Assembly: GCA_043765375.1 (NCBI GenBank)
Contig: JAYUJH010000003.1
Location: 1-52,805, forward strand
Source of the DNA: JAYUJH01 sp043765375
GTDB taxonomy: Bacteria; Pseudomonadota; Alphaproteobacteria; Rickettsiales; UBA998
DNA: 52,805 bases
Direction of reading: 5' to 3'
Shown piece after piece: positions 24,324 to 33,454 of this stretch. A model generated the notes under the pieces. It was not told the origin of the DNA, made no database searches, and saw only the letters and a list, made by a program, of their open reading frames with translations. The position numbers and the translations under genes are program-made. The number at the start of each line of letters is the position of its first letter. The first letter of the stretch is position 1.

Positions 24324-25202
24324 ATGCAATATTTTGTTTCAACTTTTTATCGTCTGATTGAACTGGACGCACAGCAATTGCAAAAAATTAAAGCGCAATT
24401 ATTGGTGATATTGTTTGAGCAAAATATCAAAGGCACAATATTAATTGCAACGGAAGGGATTAATGCAACTATTTGTGGTGATGAAACCGCATTACAAACG
24501 TGCATAAAAGCGATTGAAATATTATTGCAATGTGAGTTTTCACAAACAATTAGTTATTCACAAATTGCACCATTCAAAAAAGCCAAGGTACGAATTAAAC
24601 CCGCATTGATAAAAATGCTAGGTGAAATGCGTAATTTATCAGGATTATCACAACATGAAATTGGAGAATATGTAGCACCAAAAGATTGGAATGAACTAAT
24701 TTCTGCAAATGATGTTATCATAATTGATGCGAGAAACTCATATGAAACGCATTTAGGCAAGTTCCAAGGAGCGATTGACCCAAAAACCCGCAAGTTCAAC
24801 CAGCTTTCAGATTTCACAGCTAGCAATATTTCCAAAAACACAAAAATTGCGACTTACTGCACGGGCGGAATTAGGTGCGAACGCTATAGCGCATGGTTGA
24901 AGGCTGAAGGTTTTGCGAATGTGTATCATTTGCAAGGTGGAATATTGCGCTATTTGCAAGAAATACCCGCCGAACAAACTATGTGGGAGGGTTCATGTTA
25001 TGTTTTTGATGATAGAGTTTCAGTCAAACATGGATTAGAAGTTGATGAAACCACCACCTCATGCCTCGCTTGTGGACACTCACTTATTGCACGGGAGCTA
25101 CAGTCCGAGAAATATGTGTATGGAAAATCATGTGGTTATTGCGAAAATCATCCACATTCCAATTTTGATCTGCTAAAACAATCATCAATTCAGGATTTAT
25201 AG
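24324..25202 (+). CDS. trhO: tRNA uridine hydroxylase TrhO (rhodanese domain, YceA family)
   Basis: 292 residues. An N-terminal acylphosphatase-like part (about 1-95, with GTILIATEGINATI) precedes a rhodanese domain whose active-site Cys179 lies in ATYCTGGIRCERYSAWL. The C-terminus has paired cysteines (Cys247/250 and Cys270/273), probably a small metal-binding site, as in the family. TrhO hydroxylates uridine 34 of certain tRNAs with O2, the first step towards 5-carboxymethoxy- or 5-methoxyuridine. It starts 12 bp after pgk and its stop abuts the pgi start, so pgk-trhO-pgi is likely one unit. Confidence 0.92.
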   Translation: MQYFVSTFYRLIELDAQQLQKIKAQLLVILFEQNIKGTILIATEGINATICGDETALQTCIKAIEILLQCEFSQTISYSQIAPFKKAKVRIKPALIKMLGEMRNLSGLSQHEIGEYVAPKDWNELISANDVIIIDARNSYETHLGKFQGAIDPKTRKFNQLSDFTASNISKNTKIATYCTGGIRCERYSAWLKAEGFANVYHLQGGILRYLQEIPAEQTMWEGSCYVFDDRVSVKHGLEVDETTTSCLACGHSLIARELQSEKYVYGKSCGYCENHPHSNFDLLKQSSIQDL

Positions 25203-26474
25203 ATGACCAACTTTTCGCTAAAAATTGATGTTCCAGCAACTGCTCCCCACCCACTGCTTGGCAAGGCGCAGGCGGATTTACGGAAATTATACGATGATGG
25301 CTTGCCGTTGCTAAAATTAGCTGAGGCGAATGATGATTTAAGCGAAATTATGCGCATAGCTGATGGGTTCAAAGCGGTGGCGGATACTCTGATATTGGTA
25401 GGGATTGGTGGTTCATCGCTTGGGGCGGAGGCGGTTTGTGCAATTGCTAAAACGCCAAATAATATGCGGTTCATGGTGATGGATAACCCCGACCCCGCAA
25501 CTTTTGCAGCGATGAAACATGAGATAAATCCAAAACGAACGGCGTGGTTGATGGTTAGTAAATCAGGCGGAACGCTAGAAACTATCGCTCAAATATTATT
25601 AATTATTAAATGGTTAGAAGCAGAAATCACTGATAATAAGAGTGAATATTATGCTAATCATTGCCATATTATAACTGAGGCAAAAGATTCCCCTTTAACT
25701 AAAATAGCCAAATATTTTCATATTCCAACAAGTGCGCATGATGCAGAACTTGGCGGAAGATGGTCATGCTTATCCAATGTTGGTTTAATTCCAGCAGCAA
25801 CAATTGGGGTGGATATTGCAGCATTTCGGCAAGGCACAAAATCCGCTTTGCATAATGCTTTATATGGTGTGGCTCTATATGGCGGTGATTCTTTACGTGG
25901 CGAGAAAAATTATGCTCTAGAATCTGCTAATTTTGCTGTAATGCAAATGTCACAGGGGCGTGCCATTCACGCCATCATGCCATATGCGGATTCGCTCGCT
26001 TTCACCTCATCATGGTGTCGGCAATTAATCAGTGAAAGTTTGGGCAAAGATGGAGTAGGAATAACGCCACTCGCTGCTTTAGGAACGGTTGACCAACATA
26101 GCATGTTGCAATTATTGCTCGGCGGGGGTGATGATAAGTTTTATACGATAATCACCGCACAACAGGCGGGTTTGGGTGAAACATTTGATGCACAGTTGGC
26201 GGAAATGTTTGGTTTCGGTTATCTGGGAGGTAAAACTCTGGGTGATGTGCTTGACGCGTTTCAACACGGAACTGTGGAATCTTTGCGGGCAGCGGGGCGA
26301 ATAGTTCGCACCATTCATCTGCCTGAAATAAATGCTTATTGTTTGGGTGAATTGCTGATGTTAATTATGCTGGAGACGATTTACGCTTCATCATTGATGA
26401 ATGTAAATCCGTTTGATCAGCCATCTGTTGAGGATAGCAAAATATATGCTAAAAATGCACTAGGCGCATCATAA
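25203..26474 (+). CDS. pgi: Glucose-6-phosphate isomerase
   Basis: 423 residues, at the short end of the family. The sugar-phosphate motifs are present: VGIGGSSLGAEAV (65-77), VSKSGGTLET (about 118-127) and ELGGRWSCLSNVG, where Trp replaces the usual Phe of GGRFS. It interconverts glucose-6-phosphate and fructose-6-phosphate. The ATG follows the trhO stop directly, and AGGATT at the end of trhO may serve as ribosome site. It converges on virD4 across a 182-bp AT-rich gap without a clear terminator. Confidence 0.94.
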   Translation: MTNFSLKIDVPATAPHPLLGKAQADLRKLYDDGLPLLKLAEANDDLSEIMRIADGFKAVADTLILVGIGGSSLGAEAVCAIAKTPNNMRFMVMDNPDPATFAAMKHEINPKRTAWLMVSKSGGTLETIAQILLIIKWLEAEITDNKSEYYANHCHIITEAKDSPLTKIAKYFHIPTSAHDAELGGRWSCLSNVGLIPAATIGVDIAAFRQGTKSALHNALYGVALYGGDSLRGEKNYALESANFAVMQMSQGRAIHAIMPYADSLAFTSSWCRQLISESLGKDGVGITPLAALGTVDQHSMLQLLLGGGDDKFYTIITAQQAGLGETFDAQLAEMFGFGYLGGKTLGDVLDAFQHGTVESLRAAGRIVRTIHLPEINAYCLGELLMLIMLETIYASSLMNVNPFDQPSVEDSKIYAKNALGAS

Positions 26475-26656
26475 GAATATATTATCATTAGCTTATGGAA
26501 TATTCTGATGTGGCTTAGAAAAACGACACAAATAATGTAGGATAAAAACAAAAATATTCATTCAAAATCGGTGTTCAATCAAATTAAAAAATGAAATTGA
26601 ATAAGAACAATATTGAGTTAGGGAGTTAAACTTTTAAGTTTTATCTCCTCCCACCC

Positions 26657-28402
26657 TTAAGCCTTTTTACCCTTCTCCTCATTTGTTTTTGCCGCCGCTC
26701 TATGATCATAAGGTTCTTGAATTGGTAAAGGTATTTTTGGCATTAATCTCTTAGTGAAAAATGGATCTTTGTAATAAAAAATCTTTTTGCAACGAATCGG
26801 GCAGAATGATTCCACCAATATAATTTGATCATCACGAGGGAGATTAATAACTTCCTGTGGCAACAACAAAGCCCGTTGACCTTCAGAAACTGATTGCGAA
26901 CGTCCACCTTTTTTCGTATCAAACATGCTTGGTGAGCTTTTTGAAACTTGCTTCACCGTTTTATTACCAATCACTTGCGAAATCATATTCGCTGTATCAA
27001 TATTATTCGCCGAAAATGTGATGCGATAATATGAGTTGGAGAGAAACGAGTTCATTCCCGCATCTTCATAAATCCCCTTCAGCTGTTGAGTATCCTGCAC
27101 AATTAGGAATAATTTTACCTTAAATCCACGGAAATAGGCGATACCAATCTTAAATTGTGGCATCTCCCCAAGCGATGGAAACTCATCTAGCAAAAACATT
27201 ACCCCGTGTTTTTCCTCAGGACCTGGCATTGCACGAGTTAAGAAATCGGTTGATTGCTGATAAAAAATCTTCAAAAGTGGTTCTAATCGCTGTAAGTTAT
27301 CAGGGGTTACACCAACATAAACTGTCATTTTTTTCTTTTTCAATTGCTGAATATCAAAATCGCTAGTTGCCGTTGCCGTATCAATCAATGGGTTTGACCA
27401 TAATTCCAGCCCCGAATTGAGCGTTGAAATACAGCCCGAGCGTTCCTTATCCGCTTTTTGCAAAAACGAGGCAAGGTTCATATATGAAACAGGGTGAATG
27501 CGCCCGCCGACCGTATCAAGCACTACTGCCAAATTATAAACCACATCATCGGAGCGCATTGTTCGCACAATTTCACCAAATGATGTAACTTTTTCAGGCA
27601 CTGCGCACAAATATAGCATCACTCCAAGCATTAGTGAGCGAGCTTCATTCTGCCAAAACTCCTGCTCTGGCAAAATCAAGTTGCATATTTTTTGGCAATC
27701 ATCAACCATCTGCCCTGGTTTTTCTGAAATCCAATCTAGCGGATTATAGCAATGAGTGACCCCGTTAGGATCTGCGGGGTTCCATGTATAGCAAGCCTGC
27801 CCCATCACATTTTGACGATACCCGCTGGTAAGTTCATAATTCTCCATTTTAATATCATGGCACACCACTGAGTGATCCCAATAAAGCAAATTGGGAATAA
27901 CAAAACCAACCCCTTTACCCGCACCAGTTGGCGCAAATAGCAAAACGTGTTGATAATCATCGGCGACTAGATAATTGGTTTTCCCAGTTCGCCCCAGCAA
28001 CATACCACGCTTGGCGCGCAATTGTGCTTTTTTAATATCCGCTTCGCTAGCCCATCTTGCATCACCATGGATACTTTCTTTGCCTTTGATTGGGCGAAAA
28101 TCCATTAATGGCGCACGAATTATGAACATAATAATGAAACCGATAAATGCACCAGCAGCTGGTGGCGCAAGGATTTTCATTTTCCACGCAACATCAGGAT
28201 GGCTCAATGCCCACGGCACAAGCGCAGTCATCACTTTGATTATTTTTGTAGGCGAGGCAACCATCATCACTTTTGCGGGGCCATATGTTAAGGCGAAAGA
28301 TCCAAGCATTCCAGCATAAATTGGCACAATAAAACATAGTGCTATTAACACTACTACCAGCAAAAAATTGCCAAAATCTCCGCTACCTGAACCTCCAGCC
28401 AT
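26657..28402 (-). CDS. virD4: Type IV secretion coupling protein VirD4
   Basis: 581 residues. Three hydrophobic segments lie near the N-terminus (about 11-35, 38-50 and 80-96), followed by HGDARWASEADIKKA, Walker A APTGAGKGVG (157-166) and Walker B VMFLLDEFPSLG (401-412). It is the inner-membrane ATPase that docks substrates to the T4SS channel. It is the last gene of the virB8-9-10-11-virD4 run, 11 bp after virB11, with GAGGTG before the ATG. No relaxase, oriT or conjugation gene is nearby, which points to effector or DNA transfer in a host-related role and not to a conjugative element. The sequence style is close to Rickettsiales VirD4. Confidence 0.95.
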   Translation of the reverse strand: MAGGSGSGDFGNFLLVVVLIALCFIVPIYAGMLGSFALTYGPAKVMMVASPTKIIKVMTALVPWALSHPDVAWKMKILAPPAAGAFIGFIIMFIIRAPLMDFRPIKGKESIHGDARWASEADIKKAQLRAKRGMLLGRTGKTNYLVADDYQHVLLFAPTGAGKGVGFVIPNLLYWDHSVVCHDIKMENYELTSGYRQNVMGQACYTWNPADPNGVTHCYNPLDWISEKPGQMVDDCQKICNLILPEQEFWQNEARSLMLGVMLYLCAVPEKVTSFGEIVRTMRSDDVVYNLAVVLDTVGGRIHPVSYMNLASFLQKADKERSGCISTLNSGLELWSNPLIDTATATSDFDIQQLKKKKMTVYVGVTPDNLQRLEPLLKIFYQQSTDFLTRAMPGPEEKHGVMFLLDEFPSLGEMPQFKIGIAYFRGFKVKLFLIVQDTQQLKGIYEDAGMNSFLSNSYYRITFSANNIDTANMISQVIGNKTVKQVSKSSPSMFDTKKGGRSQSVSEGQRALLLPQEVINLPRDDQIILVESFCPIRCKKIFYYKDPFFTKRLMPKIPLPIQEPYDHRAAAKTNEEKGKKA

Positions 28403-28413
28403 ATTATTTCACC

Positions 28414-29394
28414 TCAATCCCGTTCTTTGAAAAACACTTCCGAAACATATCTTCTGCCTTTATCACCCCGTTTTAGTTGCACAATAACATCAATAATTGT
28501 TTCAACATAATCCTTGATTTGATCTCTCGCCAAGCCAAGCCCTGCTTGCATCACCATCATAATCAATTGTTCAATCGCCAAAGCGGGAGAATCAGCGTGC
28601 AAAGTGGTGATTGAACCGGGGTGACCAGTATTTATTGCTCGCAAATATGCAAATGCTTCCGCTCCACGAATCTCCCCCACCATGATGCGATCTGGACGCA
28701 AACGCAAACATGCTTCAATCAAGTTTTGAATAGTCACATTCGCCCTACCCTGCCCACCTTTTGAGGCTAACAAATGCACTTTGTTTGGTAAATGAGTAAT
28801 ATCAATTTCACGAGCATCTTCACAAGTTATCACCCGTTCATTATCAGGTATTTTCTTTAATATTGCGTTAAAGAATGTAGTTTTCCCTGTTGAGGTTCCC
28901 CCACTGACGATGATATTTTTTTTATAAAGCACGGCTTTGGTCAAAAACTCACGCACTGCACCACTATCTAGCAATTCACGCAATTCTTTATCATGTTTAT
29001 CAATTGATTTTTTCACCTTAGTGTTTTGAAATGCACCAAGTGCTTCATATGCCTCCAAATCTAGGCTCATCACCGTTTGTTTGCGAATTGAAAATGCCAC
29101 ATTACCCGTCTCCGCTGCGGGGGGAAACACAACCTGCACACGATAACCAGCAGGCAAAGTTGCGGAAAGAAGTGGTTTTTCCTCACTAATTGTTTGCTCG
29201 GTTGATTGCGCAATTAATCGCCCCAGTGACATTAAATGGTTTAGATTAAACTCTGGTAACGAGTGAAACTCCATATCACCATAACGCTCAACCCAGGCTT
29301 CACCAGGGCGATTGATGGATATTTCACTAATTCCTTGCTGCTCAAATAATTCTTCCAGCGGGCGCAAAAATGTGTTGAGTGCGGTTAAACTCAT
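28414..29394 (-). CDS. virB11: Type IV secretion ATPase VirB11
   Basis: 326 residues. An N-terminal domain (ISEISINRPGEAWVE) is followed by the RecA-like domain: Walker A GGTSTGKTT (165-173), Asp box TCEDAREI (190-197), Walker B RPDRIMVGEIRG (233-244) and His box TGHPGSITTLHAD (256-268). The cytoplasmic hexamer switches the T4SS between pilus assembly and secretion. An 87-bp gap separates it from virB10; this gap holds no gene. Confidence 0.96.
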   Translation of the reverse strand: MSLTALNTFLRPLEELFEQQGISEISINRPGEAWVERYGDMEFHSLPEFNLNHLMSLGRLIAQSTEQTISEEKPLLSATLPAGYRVQVVFPPAAETGNVAFSIRKQTVMSLDLEAYEALGAFQNTKVKKSIDKHDKELRELLDSGAVREFLTKAVLYKKNIIVSGGTSTGKTTFFNAILKKIPDNERVITCEDAREIDITHLPNKVHLLASKGGQGRANVTIQNLIEACLRLRPDRIMVGEIRGAEAFAYLRAINTGHPGSITTLHADSPALAIEQLIMMVMQAGLGLARDQIKDYVETIIDVIVQLKRGDKGRRYVSEVFFKERD

Positions 29395-29481
29395 ATCTCA
29401 TATACCCCACAAAATGACTGGCATGTAACTAAAACATGACACTCACGGGATAATTTGAGCCCCCCACGAAATATTTGACAT

Positions 29482-30741
29482 TTAAGGAATAACATGAGAA
29501 CCACCTGCAATATCATCAGGAAATACTAAATCATTATTCACAAAAATGTTAATCGGAGTTCCTTGGTCAATCGTAATCCTTGGGCGCATATCAAGCAATT
29601 GTTGTGCAACATTGCCACCAACTGCTCCAATCCTTGATGCACTTTGAGCCGCTGCTTGTTGCGGAGTTGTTGCTTGAGTGGAGGTGAACATTCCTGAACC
29701 GTTAGTTCCTTGTGTTACTTGTTGTTGCTGTTGCTCGTCACCACCAGATATTTGTTCTGCTGCTAATGCAACTCCAACCCCTAACAGACTACTAAGTGTT
29801 ACCGCTGATAGCATCTCGCCAAATCTTGTATCAACAAAGCCATTAACTCCAGCCCGCCCAAGGTTATCAACTGCGGGGGATTTTATCATCACGTCAACTC
29901 CGTCGGGGCGAATAACACGATTCCACATGATGAAAACCCTGTTTTGCCCCTGCATTACTGCAGTATTATACGCCCCAATAATTCTAGATCCTTTTGGAAT
30001 TAGGATATTCCTACCATGTTCAGCGTAAGCATCTCGGCTGACTATCGCCCGCACATTCCCGGGGAGTTGAGTATTAATCGCCGTTTCCAACACTGCATTA
30101 ATAATTTTCCCTTGCGCAATCGTTGTTTGCATATTTTTTATGCGCTGAGAAACAACGGTTGCAGCGGTTGATTCTTCCATATTTTTCTTAGCAAATGCAA
30201 CATTACCATCAGTTCCAGCCAAAAATCCGCTTGAATTACTGTCTTGCGCACCAGTTGGCGCAGCGGATTTGGAGCTTCCGCCAAGCACGATTATTGGTGA
30301 TTTCAAACGTTCCGCTAGGCTTGTATTAACTGCCTCGTCAACGGGTTCTTCTGTTTCAAAATCAATCTCTGGTGGTGGAGGTGAACTGCTAGTATCAAAC
30401 GGCATTGGTGGCGGGGTTGATTCATCAGGCAAATCTGGTGGTGGTGCAATATTTTTGGAAGGCGCAGGACCTTTTTGCAACACTAATTCATCGGATTTTT
30501 GAACTTCGTCCCCACCAAATAACACATATACCACGAATATAATCGCAATAATTGCACCACCGACAATTTTGAATATTTTCCCTTGCGATGCGGCGATACC
30601 AATTTTACCCTGCGATAATTTTGGGGCAGCAGCGGCAACGGGAGCGTCAGTTGTTGGTGGCTGATCTATGATTGGCGGTGGAGGAGGCGGGGGGGGAGGT
30701 GGTGGTGGCGGAGGGGGTGGCGGAGGTGGAACAGCGTTCAT
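29482..30741 (-). CDS. virB10: Type IV secretion core protein VirB10 with a poly-proline N-terminus
   Basis: 419 residues. Residues 5-23 are 19 consecutive prolines in the cytoplasmic tail. One transmembrane helix follows (IVGGAIIAIIFVVYVLF, about 58-75), then a Pro-rich periplasmic linker and the TrbI/VirB10 beta domain (ISRDAYAEHGRNILIPKGSRIIGAY, then RVFIMWNRVIRPDGV). VirB10 spans both membranes and gates the outer-membrane pore. The start overlaps the virB9 stop by 4 bp (ATGA). The proline tract is encoded by G-rich plus-strand DNA with a G8 run at 30689-30696. Confidence 0.95.
   Translation of the reverse strand: MNAVPPPPPPPPPPPPPPPPPPPIIDQPPTTDAPVAAAAPKLSQGKIGIAASQGKIFKIVGGAIIAIIFVVYVLFGGDEVQKSDELVLQKGPAPSKNIAPPPDLPDESTPPPMPFDTSSSPPPPEIDFETEEPVDEAVNTSLAERLKSPIIVLGGSSKSAAPTGAQDSNSSGFLAGTDGNVAFAKKNMEESTAATVVSQRIKNMQTTIAQGKIINAVLETAINTQLPGNVRAIVSRDAYAEHGRNILIPKGSRIIGAYNTAVMQGQNRVFIMWNRVIRPDGVDVMIKSPAVDNLGRAGVNGFVDTRFGEMLSAVTLSSLLGVGVALAAEQISGGDEQQQQQVTQGTNGSGMFTSTQATTPQQAAAQSASRIGAVGGNVAQQLLDMRPRITIDQGTPINIFVNNDLVFPDDIAGGSHVIP
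30673..30729 (-). repeat. Poly-proline codon tract at the start of virB10
   Basis: 19 proline codons in a row using all four CCN codons, with the longest homopolymer G8 (C8 on the coding strand) at 30689-30696. The position is right after the fourth codon, so length changes would alter or break virB10. Confidence 0.85.
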
Positions 30742-31523
30742 ATCGCACCTCCACCATTTATAGTTTTCTCAGCAAGCATTTTTTCATTAAACACTTCAAT
30801 ATTTTTGCCTGAATCATATTTCACCATGAAACGTTGATTCAACACATCAATCTTCATGAAGCCGTCACTAGTTGGGGTGATTTTTGCCTGCAATTCTTGG
30901 TTTGAACCATTCACCACAAAAATCTTAGCGGGGGATTTTAGCTTGAAATAAGTAGCTGCTCCATCATCAAAAACTTTCTCAGGCGCATCTGCTGCCTCCC
31001 CTGAAAATGTATAATCAAAGTTCAAAGCGGGCATATTTGTTTGAGTTGCTGCACCACCAGCAACCGCCATGATTTGATCAGGATAAATAGGAGGCAAGTC
31101 AGTTGCGGTTGCCATGCGAGCGAGATATTCATCGGGATAATAAAATCTAACCATATAAACCAAATCTTCACGGTTTGGAACATCACCTTTAACTGATTGA
31201 ATATCAAATAAATAACTGCGCAAACTAGTTATTACCGTCATGTTGGTGCGTGCGCCACCAACTAATGGTCTGATAAATAAACGCCTACCACTGGCGATTA
31301 TCTGCCATGCAGTTTTGTCACCAAGTGAAATTGTTTGGATAGATTCTTTGGGGCTGAACTCAATATGAGCTTGATAGCCGTGATGCGTCAAAACCGAATA
31401 TACATCATTTGGGTTGTAAACCAAAGTTTTAACCCGACTATCCGTTACAACTGGTTGCTGTGCCTGAGATTGAGCGCATAACAGCACAACACATAATGTT
31501 ATAATATATATTTTTATCTTCAT
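30738..31523 (-). CDS. virB9: Type IV secretion outer-core protein VirB9
   Basis: 261 residues. A signal peptide (MKIKIYIITLCVVLLCAQSQA) is followed by the VirB9/CagX domain: VKTLVYNPNDVYSVLTHHGY, then IEFSPKESIQTISLGD, and a C-terminal part FNFDYTFSG-like (NFDYTFSGEA). With VirB7 and VirB10 it builds the periplasmic/outer-membrane core. It overlaps virB8 by 4 bp at its start and virB10 by 4 bp at its end, so translation is coupled. No virB7 lipoprotein gene fits between virB8 and virB9. Confidence 0.95.
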   Translation of the reverse strand: MKIKIYIITLCVVLLCAQSQAQQPVVTDSRVKTLVYNPNDVYSVLTHHGYQAHIEFSPKESIQTISLGDKTAWQIIASGRRLFIRPLVGGARTNMTVITSLRSYLFDIQSVKGDVPNREDLVYMVRFYYPDEYLARMATATDLPPIYPDQIMAVAGGAATQTNMPALNFDYTFSGEAADAPEKVFDDGAATYFKLKSPAKIFVVNGSNQELQAKITPTSDGFMKIDVLNQRFMVKYDSGKNIEVFNEKMLAEKTINGGGAI

Positions 31524-32314
31524 TTCGCAACCTCATCATCAAGGCGATAATTTGTAACTTGAAAACCAAGCGGATTCAACAATCTTTGCTCTCGTGATAG
31601 CTCTAAATCAAAAAAGTCATATTCTATTGTGGCAATTTTTGGATAACGAGTTTTAGATTGCCTAAAATTTTCCTCCACCACAAAGCGAACCTGCACAACA
31701 TTTCGCTCTGGATCGTCAAGATAGACAAAAGTTGGGTCACTAATCGCCCTTGTCCCCAAGCTGCCCAGCACTGACCTTGCGCTTTTAGCATTACTTGGGC
31801 TTGTGTCCTCCAAAAATAATTCAAACACTTCAGCACTACTCATAACCCTTGTAATCTCCCAGTTACGGCGTTGATCCGAGGGGTGATAAGTCTCCCTTGC
31901 CCGCACATAATACCATAAAAAATAATTATCCAATGCTTCTTTGCCACCAATTTTTTCACGATCAACAGGCTCAACCATCTGCGTTATGCCTGAACGCTCC
32001 TCAATTTGAATGATGAATGGCTCAACCGTTTTTAATGGCGTTAGCTTCAACACTGAATAGCCCGCCACAACCGACCCTAAAAGTGATACTATAGTAACTA
32101 TTGCCAAGAAGTTTCGCTGCACCAAAACAAACTGATATTTATCCTGAAACCAGCTTTTCGGCTGCTGATGCAACTTGATTTGCTTGCGCATTTTCCGCTT
32201 TTGCGCATAAGTCATCTTCACGCCATATTGCGCATACGGATTACTCACCACATTTGGATCATTTAATATTTGGTTGGGCGAGTTCTGGTTGGAGTTCTGC
32301 TTATTCTGGTTCAT
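31520..32314 (-). CDS. virB8: Type IV secretion inner-membrane protein VirB8
   Basis: 264 residues. An Asn/Gln-rich cytoplasmic tail (MNQNKQNSNQNSPNQ) and a basic stretch precede one transmembrane helix (LAIVTIVSLLGSVVAGYSVL, about 70-90) and the NTF2-like periplasmic domain (YFLWYYVRARETYHPSDQRRNW). It nucleates assembly of the T4SS. It is the first gene of the vir run, with 106 bp of AT-rich DNA before it, where a promoter may lie. The ribosome site is weak. Confidence 0.93.
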   Translation of the reverse strand: MNQNKQNSNQNSPNQILNDPNVVSNPYAQYGVKMTYAQKRKMRKQIKLHQQPKSWFQDKYQFVLVQRNFLAIVTIVSLLGSVVAGYSVLKLTPLKTVEPFIIQIEERSGITQMVEPVDREKIGGKEALDNYFLWYYVRARETYHPSDQRRNWEITRVMSSAEVFELFLEDTSPSNAKSARSVLGSLGTRAISDPTFVYLDDPERNVVQVRFVVEENFRQSKTRYPKIATIEYDFFDLELSREQRLLNPLGFQVTNYRLDDEVAK

Positions 32315-32420
32315 ATTTGAAACTATATTTCCTAAAGACTAATATTATGTAAAAAATAAAAAATATTCAACAAAACTATTCATATTTACAGTAAAATAAT
32401 CAACTATATTTGAAAACCCG

Positions 32421-32804
32421 CTATCTTTGTAATTTATCGGCGGGAATTAAACCACCTAAATTATCCCCAGCGAGCAAATGCACATGAAAATGCAGCACTA
32501 ATTGGTTAGCATCACGCCCGCAATTGCTCACAATACGGTAACCACGCTCAGCAGATTTACCAATTTTGCGCACCGCTTGGAAAAAACTCAATACTTCCTG
32601 CGCACTAGCCCGATAAATAAAATCGTCATAATCAATATATTTACCCTTAGGAATAATTAATATATGCAAGGGGGCGACTGGCGCAATATCCTTAAATGCG
32701 ATGTTATTTTCATCTTCATAAACATATTCACAGGCTAATTCTTTACGAATTATTTTAGCAAAAACATTATTTTCATCATATAAACTTTTTTCTAGTTGTT
32801 GCAT
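32421..32804 (-). CDS. HIT-family protein (HINT-like nucleoside phosphoramidase/hydrolase)
   Basis: 127 residues. The histidine triad is intact as LHFHVHLLAG (His105, His107, His109), preceded by PLHILIIPKG and followed by the normal HINT C-terminus. Such proteins hydrolyse nucleotide phosphoramidates or dinucleoside polyphosphates. AAGGA lies before the ATG. It stands between the PAS-domain gene and the vir cluster, 106 bp from virB8, all on one strand. Confidence 0.92.
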   Translation of the reverse strand: MQQLEKSLYDENNVFAKIIRKELACEYVYEDENNIAFKDIAPVAPLHILIIPKGKYIDYDDFIYRASAQEVLSFFQAVRKIGKSAERGYRIVSNCGRDANQLVLHFHVHLLAGDNLGGLIPADKLQR

Positions 32805-32901
32805 TATTATCCTTAATATCTGTTTCTTATTACCAATATCTTAAGAGTATAATCACAATTCAAACTGCAAATTAAGTAAAATCGCTTAAAAACACTGTAA
32901 A

Positions 32902-33384
32902 TCAATATATTACATAGTTAGTTGTGCCCATTATGTAATCAATGATTGTGCCATCGCTTGAAAGGGGGACAAATAAAGTGCGATATTTCACCATCTGACC
33001 ATCATAATAAAACTTACCAGAATCCATGGTTGGTTCACGTTTTTCAATCGCTCTATGATACGAACCGATGGTGTTATTGAGTATCACATCATTTAATGCT
33101 TCACTGATTTTTTCACCCGTTAAATCCTGATTAAATATTGAAGTTAGCTCGGGGCCAAAATATAAAAACTCATGCTCATCATGAACTTGGTTTGTCACAT
33201 TAATGGTAAAGCTAAAATGCCAAATCTCCAATAATTCACCGATATTAATATCAGATAATGCAGGAAAATTGCGCCCTGCCCTCACCCTATCCCAATAGGA
33301 TAACAAACGAAAAGCCAAGCGTTGCTCCTTAATATTTGCGGTAGCATTTGCCGTGATGCTTACTATAGCTTTATCATTTGTCAT
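32902..33384 (-). CDS. PAS-domain protein (PAS_5 type, alphaproteobacterial)
   Basis: 160 residues. The pattern LLSYWDRVRAGRNFPALSDINIGELLEIWHFSFTI... matches the small single-domain PAS_5 proteins common in alphaproteobacteria, where Trp-x5-Gly-Arg and Pro-x3-Asp-Ile are conserved. The C-terminal half has the PAS sheet (TMDSGKFYYDGQMVKYRTLFVPLSSDG). No output domain is attached. Its ligand and role are unknown; it may sense or partner with another protein. It lies alone between plsY and the HIT gene. Confidence 0.72.
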   Translation of the reverse strand: MTNDKAIVSITANATANIKEQRLAFRLLSYWDRVRAGRNFPALSDINIGELLEIWHFSFTINVTNQVHDEHEFLYFGPELTSIFNQDLTGEKISEALNDVILNNTIGSYHRAIEKREPTMDSGKFYYDGQMVKYRTLFVPLSSDGTIIDYIMGTTNYVIY

Positions 33385-33454
33385 TATTTTTCGCTATTTT
33401 TTCAATATGATTGAACAATATAATTACCAAGAATTAATAATATCATGACAACAT

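Noticed and set aside
26475..26656. tRNA or small RNA between pgi and virD4
   Set aside because: No cloverleaf or T-loop consensus could be fitted; only weak AT-rich inverted repeats are present.
26657..32314. Conjugative plasmid or integrative element
   Set aside because: No relaxase, integrase, oriT or partition gene is near, and the flanking genes are ordinary chromosomal ones in a conserved order.
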